Part shown: in pieces, positions 1 to 13,900 of the stretch
Position numbering within the stretch: the first letter of the stretch is position 1
Layout: each line of letters opens with the position of its first letter
Origin: Amyelois transitella
Taxonomy: Eukaryota; Arthropoda; Insecta; Lepidoptera; Pyralidae
Assembly: GCF_032362555.1 (NCBI RefSeq)
Contig: NC_083515.1
Coordinates: 7,041,001 to 7,105,000, forward strand
Reading direction: 5' to 3'
Length of the DNA stretch: 64,000 nt
Notes under the pieces: model-generated
Databases searched by the model: none
What the model saw: the letters and a program-made list of their open reading frames with translations, nothing else
Told to the model about the DNA's origin: nothing
Translations under genes and position numbers: made by a program

Positions 1-489
1 ACATTCCTCGAATTTTAATTATAGCTTCAATTGGCTTATCTCTATTAATTTGACTACTACCAGAAGAAAACCAATGTGTTCACGTTTCGGATTATTAAAG
101 CTTCAAATATGATTGTAAAAAAATATCAGTTAGTATATAGGTTATAATATATCCAAATCTGTTAAACTTAAAAAAAAACTGACGAAAGTAAATAAATGCT
201 TTTGGCAAGGTTATAGTAGTATGAGTAGTTGCTATCTTGATGGATGCGCCTGCGCTGTTTAGTAAATGTCATGTGTCGTCGCTTTGCAAAGGAAATGTGT
301 GCGCTTCTAAGGGTTAAGGCACGTTTATATTTATCAAATGATGGAGTGGAGACCAAAATAAGTAAGTATATATAATAAGTGAGTATAATATAAAACCTTA
401 ATTTATGAAGAGTCTTAAATATAAAAGATAATATTGATTACAAGAACTATAAATATATTATGGAATTCCTTTTGCACTATGAGAATGTC
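1..489. other. AT-rich sequence, no gene seen
   Basis: No supported gene, RNA or complete repeat was seen. The stretch is AT-rich with short open frames only. It presumably belongs to an intron or flank of the gene whose last exon lies at 1244-1497. Confidence 0.4.
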
Positions 490-745
490 GGCCTCTGTGG
501 CGCAGCGGTAGTACGCTTGTCTGTGACACCGGAGGTCCCGGGTTCGGATCCCGGTCAGGGCATGATGAGAAAAGAACTTTTTCTGATTGGCCTGGGTCTT
601 GGATGTTTATCTTTATAAGTATTTATTATAAAATATAGTATCGTTGAGTTAGTATCTCGTATCACAAGTCTCGAACTTACTTCGAGGCTAACTCAATCAG
701 TGTAATTTATCCCGTATATATTTATTTATTTATATTTATTTATGA
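490..745 (+). mobile_element. tRNA-derived SINE
   Basis: The first ~75 bases look like a tRNA gene. There is an A-box-like TGGCGCAGCGG at about 498-508 and a B-box-like GGTTCGGATCC at about 541-551, which would form an internal RNA polymerase III promoter. A non-tRNA body follows (GATTGGCCTGGGTCTTGGATG, then a region with TCGAACTTACTTCGAGGCTAAC), ending in an A/T-rich tail of TTTA-like units. A second, 5'-truncated copy lies at 13384-13575 and shares the body. A tRNA head, unrelated body and simple tail define a SINE; it is not a functional tRNA gene. Confidence 0.8.
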
Positions 746-1243
746 GAATACTACTGAAGGGATTTTGATAATTGTATTGAAATCATTTTGGTGACTGGAC
801 TTCATTATGTGGAATAGGTAATTTTCATGAAATTCACTCGGTGAAGAAATGAAAACATTAAACGATTGCTACGAGTTCGCTACGAGTTACAATAGTCGTA
901 GCACTGAACGACTCAACGGCTACGCACGATCTCTGAGGTCGTAGCACTTTCTTATAGTCACATACAATGGAAGAATTTATTTGTTTTATACACTTTTCAG
1001 TGGTATTATGAATCTATAGATGAAAACCTTTTCAATAATACGATGGGCCTTCCATTACATCAATACCATGTTTGAGACTTTCAGGCATATTTCTTCTCAA
1101 ATATTTTAAATTAGACGTTGAAAGTTGAACTATTTCTTCTTTGCTATCTTACAAGTATACGCTTTACTTAGCGTCGGCACTTCTTCTGCTCCATTTTGAA
1201 GATATTATATGTAGAATTACTCTCAACCTTTCATGTATTCCAG
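746..1243. other. Probable intron before the 1244 exon
   Basis: No gene was seen. The 3' end is pyrimidine-rich and closes with ...TTTCATGTATTCCAG, a good splice acceptor for the exon beginning at 1244. The frame stays open through this tract only by chance, and no ATG starts it. Confidence 0.4.
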
Positions 1244-1497
1244 GCTACATGGCGGTCGGCTCCCCAATCCCAGAAGATGACATCATCCTGCGATCTTCAT
1301 TCAAATCTCAGTCTCCCGCTTCGCCCCTCGGCCGAATATCTGACAGGCTCCTGGCAGATGCTATAAGAAGGTCTAGTCTTACCCCAAGACCTTCAATAGT
1401 CAAGTATCCGTCGAATTACTTTAATTCTCCTGAAGACCACTCGTCGTCTTCAAGCGAAGAGGAAACTAAGAAGAAAGTGAAACGACGGTCTAAATAG
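1244..1497 (+). CDS. Terminal exon of an unrecognised plus-strand gene
   Basis: This is the 3' coding exon of a gene whose other exons would lie left of the window. It begins after a pyrimidine-rich acceptor ending in AG at 1242-1243 and contributes two bases to its first codon. It runs about 83 residues to TAG. The peptide starts YMAVGSPIPEDDIIL, continues with Ser/Pro/Arg-rich segments (SPASPLGRISDRLL, RRSSLTPRPS), then a run of serines and acidic residues (SSSSSEEE) and a basic tail (KKKVKRRSK). This composition suggests a disordered, phosphorylatable tail that could be nuclear or cytoskeletal. Base composition is clearly more GC-rich than the flanks, which supports coding. I do not recognise the family and assign no function. 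A shadow frame cannot be fully excluded. Confidence 0.5.
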
Positions 1498-4400
1498 TGA
1501 ATATTCTACACAGATTGAGCTAGCTCTAAAGAAAGTTCAAAATTTGTGTGATGGTATACTAACTAAACATTCGTTGAGGTCATGACATATCCGGCATGCG
1601 TAGTCCGGTGCTGAGGACTCTACCAGTATGCCGAATAGGATGTCTATAAGACTTACTTCTCGTCCGTTTTTGTGTAAATATTTGACTATATTATCATATT
1701 CATAGATAGTTAAGATACCTAAGATTTATTATTTATATTTTGTTAAGTAATGCATTTTACGGATTGATAAATCGATGTAAAACTAGCGCCATCTCTTGTC
1801 AAGTAGCTCAATTACTTTTTGATTTTGTAGAACGTCTGCTTATAAATCCAAAATTATATTTCATTAAGAACTTTAGTATTAAAATACTGTTTAAAAATCT
1901 GGTTACAATTAATTTTCATTTCCCCCATAAAAGTAGGTATGGTATTTTATGTTTAATATATTATTTACAGACACTAGTCCAAATTAATGTTGTTTTTAAT
2001 GGACCAATTCCTCCTTATCCGTCTGATAAACTTTCAGAAGTACAGTAACGTAGGCTACTTCTTGGACATCTCTACGGACAAAGCAGCACAAAAGATTCTT
2101 GTGTAAGATGCTGACTGAAAAACAATCCACAATTGATGTGAGAAAAAAAGAAAATATTTACTACCTATTTGTCGTAAAGTGGATATGATAAAAATGAAAA
2201 TTTCCATTTATATCGGAAAAATGCTGATTTCTTGTTACTTATTGTCTCAGCCTAATTAAGGGCTGCTCAGACAATATACCAACTGGCCGATATTCAAAAC
2301 ATGCAGATACATCTCAAGTTTAATCATTTTTCCCTTGATTTACTTTTACAAGCTGTACGGGAAGACAAGTAGCTAGCACAGGCTTAAGTTTATTGTTGGC
2401 TATCAGATAAACAAGTTTTACAAAAAAAAAGTTCGCGACACTAGACTACGTTACATGTTCCATTTGACATTTATACAAAAGTTTGAAAATGAAACAACTT
2501 TATTGAAAATAAATCTTTAATAGACAGGTTTTTGTTTAGGAAAATACAAAGCTTGTGTATGGACATAAAGCAGCGCCCGCGCCGCCTGACCCCGAATTCA
2601 GCCCTCAACAAAATTCAAAACCTCATTGAAAAGCTATAGGAACCACTTATTTTCATAAAAATCATTGCCTCTTTATTTTTACGATAATCTACATTGTTAT
2701 AAAATAAAAATTACATAAATATTTTATATGACTACTAAATTCATTACTACCTTGAATTGATATTAATTAGGCACACGCTATCTTTGCAATTAGGCTAATC
2801 AAGAATGTATCCTAATATAGTAATATTATATACAAATATATATTTATAATGAAATCAATCATTGCCAGAGCAGTTATACAAGATAGTTTGTTAACACATA
2901 ATTTCGCATTGTATAGAACTAATAAAATTTTAACCTATTGAAAAGCGGACATAAGATATATCTGCTATGTAAACATGTTTATAACAATTTTAAAAATTTG
3001 GAAGCATTTATAAACCCTACAATACAATTTTTTTATATAAACAGCAATCGCTTAATTGGAAGCCGAATAATTTTAAAAATATTAAATAGCAGTATCACAA
3101 TTCAATAAATTTCAATAAAAATTGATTTCGATAATTTTATTACTACGTAACACAAGATAACATCAGGCACTTAATTTGCTACTTACACTATAATGTTCGG
3201 TCACAAATTCACAACACGTCAACTCAACTTCGTTTTAGAAAAAGCCAAAAATTATGATACGCTATATTTTTATAAAAATAGTAAAGTACACATATCCGAT
3301 TTTATACAAGGTTTTTATTAGAAAAATGCTGCAAAAATAAATTAAATTAACATTTGAAGACAACTTTCCTAGTTTTAATTAAATATTGTTTGAAAATTTT
3401 ACACATACTTGAGACAAAATGAAAGAAGAACATCAGATTTTTGATCATTTTTAAAACGAAGGAATTCTCACTTATACATATTTATTGTATAATTTATTTG
3501 CACTCAGGATTTCATCCATCAGATAATTTGGCTAGAGTAAGTACATGATATATTGATGTTAAATTATACCTAGGATTTTTTATCCTTCATATTATTCTAG
3601 AACACGCTAACTGGATTCATTTTTTTTCATCTTGTGTTATAATTCACCAGATTCCTTTTTTTTTTATTTTTCGGGTATTCATGAAAAATTAGGCGAATGA
3701 ATTTCCCAATAAAAAGTCCTTCGCAAAATGGGTAGGTACCAAATTTTAAAATCTCTAAGTTCATTGTAGACGTAAATAATACACAATTGTAAAGATTTGG
3801 TACAAATTTATCCACTTGTCTCTTCTTCGACTAACCTCATCATCTAAATAAATATTTGTCCTAAATACAACCCTATCTGGTACTTAGTGTAATTTGCGAA
3901 TTTTTTGAAGCACGTAATATCGGTAACAAGTATACATGAAACAAAGAAATCTCCAATAACTCTGAAGGCACTAAGAAACCAGCAAAATGAAAAACAACTG
4001 AACCTACATGTTGTTATATAGTTGTAGTACCACTTTAAATATTGAAGTTCAATTAAAATTACGTAATACAATTTGGTAACAAACAGTACTTGATTATAAT
4101 AACAGCCACGTTATAAAATACGACACTTACCTACCTATAATTACATCTCCTTTCACTAAATTCGTATACAAGTCTACCATGACTGCGATAAAGAAAGGTT
4201 TTCCGACATTCAAATTACGATACTGATTAGTTGGAAAAAGTACGTTCCGAAATTAAAATAACGTAATAGTTATTTTAAGATACTGGCGACATGGAAGAGG
4301 CGTAAGCCTTGGAATTAAATCAATTTATCACACCACATTCAAATTCAGAACAGAAACTAAACTACGCCAGTCTGATGTTCAAAGCATCGTAAATAACATA

Positions 4401-4891
4401 TTATATTGTCTCTGTATTACGTATTTAATATATTTTTCACAGATAAAACATTCTTTAAAGCATGTTCTACGGACTTCTTACGGCTGCGATCTCCGAGTGC
4501 ATGTTTAAACCAGTGATTTGAGCAATTTATAACCTACGTGCCACATTGAATTTTGTATATATTACACGACATTCAAGCGCGTTATACACAAACAACTGTC
4601 TACAATCGGGCTGAAAATGGCTGAATTTCAGACCAAGCAAAAACATTATGACAAATATCGAATTTCCTACCAGCAGACAAAAAGGATGGTTTTTCACAGA
4701 CACATACGTCAGCAACTTCCGATCTATAGTCTAAAAAATCTCTATATTTAATTGGTCAGTCCTGATGGTTCCCATTGTATCTACTACTCTTCATGTATTT
4801 GGATCATGTTCTCGACGCCGCCGGCTGGGAATCGCACGCGGATGGAGTCGCGGTTGTAGCTGCAGTTGCGGTCACGCAGGGCGCGCACGCG
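1498..4891. other. 3' flanks of two convergent genes
   Basis: The plus-strand terminal exon ends at 1497 and the minus-strand channel gene ends at 4892, so both 3'UTRs should lie here. Possible minus-strand poly(A) signals are the ATTAAA equivalent near 4747 and two AATAAA equivalents around 3481-3499. I cannot choose between them. The open frames in this interval are AT-rich and lack coding character. Confidence 0.4.
1592..1633 (+). other. Imperfect hairpin downstream of the 1497 stop
   Basis: CGGCATGCGTAGTCC at 1592-1606 pairs with GGACTCTACCAGTATGCCG at 1615-1633 around an 8-base loop, with a few unpaired bases. It lies about 95 bases after the TAG at 1497, so it would be in the 3'UTR of that gene if transcribed. 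Function unknown. Confidence 0.4.
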
Positions 4892-4973
4892 TCAGGCGGG
4901 CTCGGCCTCTGCTGACGTCACCAGGATTGGGATCACTGGGGGCTTCTCCTCGATGAGGGTGCTGCTGGGGGAT
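4892..4973 (-). CDS. Irk: Irk coding exon 8 (C-terminus)
   Basis: 82 nt after acceptor CTAAATTTCAG, ending in TGA at 4892-4894. In the phase set by exon 7 it encodes [20 protein letters not shown] then AEAEPA and stop. It is GC-rich relative to its flanks. It shows no obvious class I PDZ-binding end, unlike many vertebrate Kir2 channels. Confidence is moderate because the tail is poorly conserved and the phase match is the main support. Confidence 0.75.
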
Positions 4974-7900
4974 CTGAAATTTAGTATATATCATATTATA
5001 TAGAGTACCTATACTTAATGTAAAAAGAGAAAATGAATATCATTTTTAATTTGTTATGTTTATCAAATTTGCATAGCTGTCCAGAATCAAATATAAAAGT
5101 TGTATATTTATCTTCGAATCTTTCTTCTTTTCGAATTTGAATTTGGCGTTCTTTTTAATCCATTATGCGTAACAAATTTTCAAAACTAGCTTAGCTACCT
5201 ACCTAGCTGGATTGCTAGTATTTTAAACATTTTCTGTCATAAAATAAATAAGTTAGTGTTTATTTGAATACCTATAGTAGTTTTGATTCTTTCTCTAACA
5301 ATAAGTTAATAATGGTAATGACCTTATAAAACACAAATTAATCCGGACAGCCGGAAACGACAAAAACGTAGCTATGGGTACTTACTTTTTTATTCGTTCG
5401 CGCTCTTCAAGCTTATGGTCATGGCCGTTGACCATGTGGTTAACACCGTTGGGGGTCAGGCCATGGACTCTTTTCATACTGGCGTGGCTGTGACTTCTAT
5501 GTATATGACCTTCTCGGGGCTCAGACTGCCTCGTTTCTGGGTTTTTAGGTATGCTTTCGCCATTTTCAACTGCTAGGTGAGTGTGACTCGTGTTCCTAGA
5601 TTTCTCGTTGATGTTTTGCACGAAGTTGTTCTGGGCCATGATTCTGTTCTCTCGGGCCCTGGCTTCGGGAATTTTAATCTCGATGTGTTCGTCAATCGAC
5701 ATGGAATCTACCGAGCTCATGTCTAGCGTGTCGTTGGAGAACGTCTTTGGGATGGTGCCAAGCAAGCGGTCTGTAAAGGAAATAAACACAGTTTAACATT
5801 GTGCTAGTTTATGTTTGTAGACACAGACAAAAGTGGTTTACGATCGTTTGTTTGCTCGGAATAAAACGTGAAGCAAATTTTGGAATTCTGTCAAGACTAA
5901 TTAATTATCCATTCAAGAATTTCAATGGCAGGCGTTTACTTACAACTGGAATATAAAATTAGTTTTTTATGAGTTTTATTATATCAAGAACATTCTAGTA
6001 AGATTAAATGTATGATAGAAATCTTCCTTCTTCTGTAAACGAATTTTTATTTCAATTAATTTTCTAATTACTAATAAAATAGAATGGAAAGTTAAGTAGG
6101 TTTATTTATTATGAAAAATAACAACATGTTTGTGTCGCATTACAGCGTAATTTCGTAAATTTTTTTAAAAGAAACAAATTATTGGCATCAACGTCCAAAT
6201 AACGTCTGAGCAGTGATTTACGAGTTTACAATCGTGTGCGCATCCAATATAGGAGAATTTAGAAACAAACGGAGCATTTTCTACGCTGATATATGCAAAT
6301 AATGAAAAAACTAATAAAATAAACACGAACAAACACTCTTCAACCAGTCAAGATGGAAATCCTTAGGGCATACCTAACTTCATTACATATTTTTCTTGAT
6401 GAGATAGTAAAGATTCAATTGTTGTGATCAACAACGATGTTTGAAATTTCGTTAGTTGTTCGTTGACATTTGGACAGTATGGGAGTAGGACCCAGAGAAG
6501 CGTATTAATGCATACCAATCACACAAAGTGACGGCAAGAATGAAAAAGAAAGAGCAGTAGTTCTCATCTGGTTTACATCTAGATAGAAGCAAGAGAATGA
6601 ATGCTTAGCTTACCCAGTTTTTGTGAGGTGGAGACAGTGGCGCGGAGGTCATCCAGTTGTTTCGCGGAGCATAAAGGCGTGTCCACTTCGTAAGTGTTGT
6701 TGAATCTCGTGTAGTCAACCTGGAAAATATAAAATGAATGTTGAAATACAATTAAATTTCAAACTCGGACCAAAGAAAGAAAAATATTCCGAATTAATGG
6801 TTAACATTATAACCGGGATGCTGCCGACCGTTATTAGATTTCCCGAAACTTCTGTACTACCAAACCAACCAAAGTCGTTCAGTTGTTCCAGACAGCAAAT
6901 TTTATCATTTCCCACATAGCAGAGATAGATAGATAGCAGAGAAGATTATTTTCTTTAAACTGTTGATGTCAATTATAAAATATGTATATTCGTAGGAGTA
7001 TATACAGAATAGATAGGCGCCACCCAATTACTGGTTTTGAAGAATAAAAGTTATAAAAAACTGTTGTTCATACATGCAAATGAACATTGATATACTGGTA
7101 AGTTGGGACGTTCCCGCAGCCTAGTGTAGGTAGGTAACACGCTTTGAAATGAATTAGAATTTAGGTGTCAATATTTGTCTTTCAAAGAGCTCTTTTAAGC
7201 AGCGAACTTTTTACTTATAAATGAAAAAGTCAAGACGAAGACTTACTTCATACTCTCCAGTTTCTTTCCTAAAGGTGACCATGGTCTCGAAACGATGCCC
7301 CCACAGGATCTCCGAGGGTAGGAAGCTGCTCCTGGCCTGTGTCGTCATACCCGTCGACTCGATCACTCCCTCTGTAATTAAAAACAATGTTCGTCAAATC
7401 AATGTATTCTGAAACGTCCAATTAAGAGCACGTGGAGTGGAGGAAGCGAAAGAAGTTCGCAGGGTTTGTGACAAGTGAAGATGTAGTTTCTGCAGTAATT
7501 TTGGAAAGATTTTTGATGAGAGTAAAAAGATATTTTCAAGAGTATAAGTATGTTTGGGTAATAATTAACACACTCAAATACATCATGTTTTTATCGTCGA
7601 TAGAGCCTAGAAAAATACCTGCATGGTGATCAGGAAGAGTAAGGAAGTAATGAGACATTTGTAATATAAACTAGGTACTTAGTAAAAATCCAAAGGAACG
7701 AACAGAAGATTTTATTTTTTTATAAAAAAGATAAACATATAAAGGCTTATATAGTTCTTTGTTCTATTAAAAGTCTACGCCATAACACGAGTTGTTTATT
7801 TTTGGATTACATCCCAACAATTTCCTTTATAAACAGTAGTAATAAGTTGATATTTTTTGGCACAAATTGCTTGCTTGTGACGTATAAAATCGGATCGGAC

Positions 7901-10900
7901 ATATTCATTCACAGGCAAAGACCAGGCCAACGTGCTGTCTCGGAAGTGCCAACAACATGTGGTGTTGCCATATATAATTATGATAATGTTGCCATCCACC
8001 ATAGAAATACAAAATTAATGATAATCAAATATCTAAATGTATTCCCGGTTGCATACCTATTAATAATAAAACTTTAGTCCGAAGTCCACTCAACCAAAGC
8101 TTCAAGGTGTATAAAAAAACCTTTTAGATGAAATAACCCAATCTCTTAGATGAAATAAACAGCTACTTGAGAGTTATATTGCATCCAAACGATTTTCTTT
8201 TAGCTTTCACACTATTATGAAATTCGATACTTACAGGTTCTCATTATGTTGTTATTGGACGGACTCATATATTTTTTAGGTGATGTAATAATTATTTACT
8301 TATATAGAGTTATTTTTTCTTACCCAACATCACAACGATTTCGAATCTCTCCCTGAGCATATCCGGGGCAGATAGGTTGTATAGCGGCGATTTCTCGTTA
8401 ATTTTGTGCACTATGGTCATCGGCCATATGAACATCAGTCGGTCTTCCTCACCATCAGCTCCCACCTTCAACTCTTGCTGGTAGAATGGCAGCACCTCCC
8501 CTTCTCTGGTAATCTATTAAATACAAATATTTTATCAATTCTGATCCTTTGTTGGTCACGACAGTTTTTTTTATCAACATGTTCAACCCATATTTTCAAA
8601 GATAGTTCGATACTGTATGTACTTTTTTACCATTATGCTACAGTTATGATGTTTTGCAAAAAATATAGATTTATAATTTTAGGAAAACATTGGATAACAA
8701 TAATAAGATTTAAACAAGACAAAATACAATAAAGAGAAAATGCTATACAATCAGTCTCAAATTCATTTTTAATCAAATTTTTTATACTTACAATCCGATT
8801 ATCGGATAGGAATATTACATATATGAGTAGTAAAAATTATGTTAGTGACAGTGGCAAAAACACATGCACATTCTTAGTTTATATTGCTAAATTAGTTGAA
8901 AAGCATATTTTATTGGTGGCGGAAAAAATGCTAATCTTTATTTGAAGTTATTTCAAATAAAGATTTTTTCATCAAAATGTTATTAACGAAAAAGTTTATA
9001 GTTTCTTTGTTTAAATAACTACAAGTATATTGTTCTTTAAAACATTAAACTGAATTTTTAACAAGCGTGCAGTGCCAGTTTCATAACAGACAGCGAAGAA
9101 TTAGAAATAGATTAGTGAAAACGAAACATTTTAAATGTTCGCCCAATTCCATACCACTTGAATTTAATGGTACCGGCTACTGTTCCAGTCATTATAGACT
9201 AATGACTTGTTAGATTCCTGACTTCTTAGAAGTCATCTCGAATAACATAAATAATACTACATCAACAACCACAAAGCTATTAAAGTACCATCAGTGTTTT
9301 ATTTCTTAATTTGTTGTAGAAACATGTAAACAATTTTATATTTAATGTATTTGCAATATTAATAGCCGGTATTATTATGAGGTTGATAAAGCAGAAAGCA
9401 AAGGTGAAGGCGAGGCAGTGCAAACAATTTAAGTACATACAAGACAAGTGTCAGTAACTCTAGTCCATAGACGGGTCAGATACGCATATCAAAGGACGCA
9501 CAGCACAGTCATAGCAAAATGCAATTAATACATATGAATATTTACAATATCATATGTTAGGTAATACCTTTTTTCGTATAATCTGGGCGCGGATGTGGGC
9601 TTCGAGAATATGTGACTTGCGAATGTCTCCAACGCGGAAAAGAAGGCAATATTCCCCGTCCCTCAAACATATCACCGCATTCCTGGAGAACAGGAGCGTG
9701 GTGTTTCGCTTTTTGGCTCGAGCCAGCTTCGCGAATATAAGACCCACCTATGGACAAGAGAAATCAGTTTTGAAGAAGTTCAAAACCGGACAAGTGTCGG
9801 AACGGGAAGACGAAGTGAGTGTCCCACATGAAAGTTAGAGAGTGGAGTCGGTGCGAGCTCTAAACGTTTGTTAAGCGTGCTGTCTGATATCCCCAATCAC
9901 TAACCAGTCTCCGTTTTGTCGTAATTATATACCTTGCGGCGGATTATCTGTGCTCTGATATGGGCTTCGACAATATGCGATTTTCTCATGTCTCCGACTC
10001 TGAACATAAGACATAGTTGGCCGTCTCGCAAGCAAATGACGGCGTTGCGGGAGTACAACAGGGTCTGGGCTCGTTTCTTTGGTCTAGAGAGCTTTGCGAA
10101 CACGATTCCCACCTAAAATTAGAACAACCTTGCAGCATCTGTCGCCAGATATACTCTCTTACCAACTGGACAGATTGCCGATCAGGGTGGTAATGATAAA
10201 CATTCTTAACTATCATGATCCATAAATAATTTATTTCATGCCAAGATAATGTTCAATTTTTATAAGCCTGAAGTGCCATGATAAGGTGGTAATTATTTTT
10301 AAGAGGGCATCTGGCTGGATCATATACTCGGTAACATTTATATGCTTGGAATAATGCCAAGTTTATTTTAATATTAAATTATCATATTGCTTCGAGCAGT
10401 TTTTTAGAATTTTATCGCAATACTTCGTTTGTTACATTCTTGATGTACTAATACTAGTCAAGTATCTACTAAATAATCAAGAATGTGAATATTACTTCCG
10501 TTGAATTAAGAGAAAGGTATTGTAAAAAGGTAATGCACGCTCACTGCTAAAATATCGTTTTACAAGAACACACTGGACGATTTCAGCAATGAGTGAATTA
10601 ACTAAAATAAATACTTAAGATGGAAAAAAGAAGCGTCTTACCATGAAAGCTTGAATAAATACGCCTACAATACTCTGTATGCACATAACGAATATTGCTT
10701 CAGGGCATTCCTCGTTCGTGGTTCTAGACCCATAACCGATAGTGTGCTGGGTCTCAACGGAGAAGAGGAAGCAGCCAGTGAAGGTCTGGACATTATTGAG
10801 ACAGGGGATGAAGGTGACATTGGGATTGGTTTGAGGGCTGAGGTCGCCGTGGGTGAAGATGATGAGCCACCAGATAAGGGCGAATAGAAGCCAGGAGAGG

Positions 10901-13900
10901 ATAAAGGAGAGAGCGAAGATGAGCAGCGTCCAGCGCCACTGTGCGTCCACAAGGGTCGTGAAGATGTCCTGAAGGTATCGGCGCCTGCGTTTGGCCACGT
11001 TCCATTGGACCACGTTGCAGTCTCCGTGCTTGAATATCACACGTTTTCTGACACGCCGCGCGTAACGGGGTCCACGGTATCTGAAAGAAAAGGCGTGGAA
11101 TTATAAATCTGGTAAATATATAATAATGGCCCTTAAAGACGAGATAATGACGATATAATAGATGCTATTAATCTATTTAAACATAATAGTTACATATCGT
11201 AAAAAGTTATAATGTATATCATAACATGCGTCAATTTGAGCAGATCTTAGACTTATAAGAAATTATATAACTTTTGCATACATGAGCATGAAAGATATTT
11301 TAAAAATATTGATCTCTTTAATTCAGTAAAGTAATCAATCACTTGGCAAAAAATAAAAATCGTCTATTGACGTCACATATACTCAGCACTCAAATTACAA
11401 AATTAAAACGACATCAAGTAACAGTAATGCTATTGACCTCGAATTTTTAGGTAAACAATACGATCATCACTTTCGAGTGTTCGTCCATCGTTTAATTTTT
11501 TACGCCATTTAACATTTTTTTTCTAGTGCAACTGATAAATTTGAATAATGAGCGTAAAGTTGAGAAGTTGCAGAAACAAAACGATACTTCAGATGAAGTT
11601 GCTTCATTCATTTGATATACGACATATTTCATATTTTAAAGGTAATACAAATAATATACTCGTACCTATGTATCAAATAAAATTCTGAGGGCCAGTTGGT
11701 TTGAAGCAGGTATACGATTTTAGAAAACGTACAGCAAATTTTGAGATGTGAATCTAGTTTAATCTCTGCGGTTTAGTATTGTTTTTGTTTTACCAATTTC
11801 TTCACATATTTATTAAATAAAAAATTACAATCAAACTGATAAAGCTAGCCCCAAATAACAGAGCAGAATAAAATGTCATGGGTTCACCACTGTATATGCA
11901 TACAATCATTCCTTTTTCCACTTGCTACGATTCCTGCAAACTTCTTTCGTTTTATTCACATTAATAATTCTCTTCATGCAAACAATTCAATCAATCTGAT
12001 ATCATCAATGTATATCTAGTGTAATCATCTGTAGCCAGTTAACTTTATTAATTTGTTTGTGGCGCCAACGATATTTCACATTGTCTTGTAACTGAACTAT
12101 TTACTACGTATTACATGCTTTTTATTATTAATATAGCAACATATTGTTCTTAATTTTCAAATAGCTAAAATGATACTAAAATTATATAATGATGCATATA
12201 CACTTGTTTTTATTGTGGCCATTAGAACCAATGACCAAATTTGGTTTTCATAGCACGAAAAAATGATAATGATATTATTTGTATAAACTTATCTTGAAAA
12301 TATAGTTGAAGTAGGATTTTCACGAATAGAAAGGATTTCATCAACACTATTATTTGAAATCAAGAAAGAATTTATTCTCATATATTCAGTTACAACCCTA
12401 GATCTGCTATTGTGTTTCAGATCCCGGGGTCTAATTTCAAACATTTGACAGTTGATCTTATATAAGTATTCACAACGAACACTTAAGTTGATAGAAGTAA
12501 GCGAATGGTACTCGTTTTACTGATAAAAAATCTGCAAACATGAGTCCATTTGAATCCACTCGGAAAGGCTTTCACGCTCGGAGGGGTTTATCCCGCACTT
12601 TAGATTACTTTATCACTCGAGACTCCATAAAGCAAATATGCACTTCAGTTATCACAGCTTTTTCAATAAAACTGGTTATCTTTGCGAAGGTCGTAATGTA
12701 GGGAGAACTAATTGATATGGTTTATCATTGGTGAAAATACGAGTGCCAGAAAAAAAGCTGATAAAAGAGTAATAAATAAATAAATAAATAAATAATGTCG
12801 AGCGAGAAAAACGAAGGCAATTAAACGGCGTACTTAGCGTCCGAGTGTAAGCATTCCAATCTGGGTAACACATAATTATAACCGTCGTGAGAAAGACACG
12901 CTTGTTTCCGTAATTTTTTAAAGAAAAATATAAATGCAGACAATCTTTAGGAAGGATCTTACTATCCTTAGTGACAATTGCCTTCTAATTATACAATACA
13001 GTGACTTAGGAAAAAAAAACAATTTATAATTAGTCAAGTTAGCTTCGGGCAATGCGTCACAAATTGACCAAGGTTTAGTTACAATGGATTGAGAAAAAAT
13101 ATGCAACACCTATTTTATTATCATGGATCAAAAATAGATTTCTTATTATATATACAATGTGAATACGTTATTTTAGTTAAATATTGTTATATTCATACAT
13201 TATATATGTATGTATGTAAGTAAATTTTACTAAAACATAGCGTGTGCCAGTTTTTTCTTTTCTCTCAGATTGTATAAGTCAGTCATTGGTAAATTTGGAA
13301 TCCTTCTTTTATGCGATGGGCTAGCAATCTGTCACTCTTTAAATCTCAGTTCCATCATTAAGCAATACGAGTATATCTATATAGGGTTCGAATCCCGGCC
13401 AGGGCGTGATGAAAACGAACTTTCTCTGATTGGCTTGGGTCTTGGATGTTTATCTATATAAGTATTTATTAAAAAATATAATATCATTGAGTTAGTTTTT
13501 TGTAACACAAGTCTCGAACTTACTTCGAGGCTAACTCAATCTGTGTTAGATTTATTATTATTTATTTATTATAAGTATATATCTGAACTTGGCCAATCAG
13601 TCTGTTCAAGATTTTTGGCTCTGTCTAAGTACACCTTAAGGGGCAAAGACGTGATAATTATGTATGTGTGAAGGAGTTGACCCGTACCATATAACATGAA
13701 CACATAATTTTGATATCATCGTATATTTTGCAATTTCAATCAATGCAGTACCACTTTGAATCTATTATTTATTACGAGTGGCGAGTAGGAATGTTAACGA
13801 CTGACTTAATCGATTCATGACGCCACGGCTCTTAATGCTGTACCTAAACCGATTATAAATATAATCTCAGTATCTGAGTAATTCCTAGTATTTAAAACTA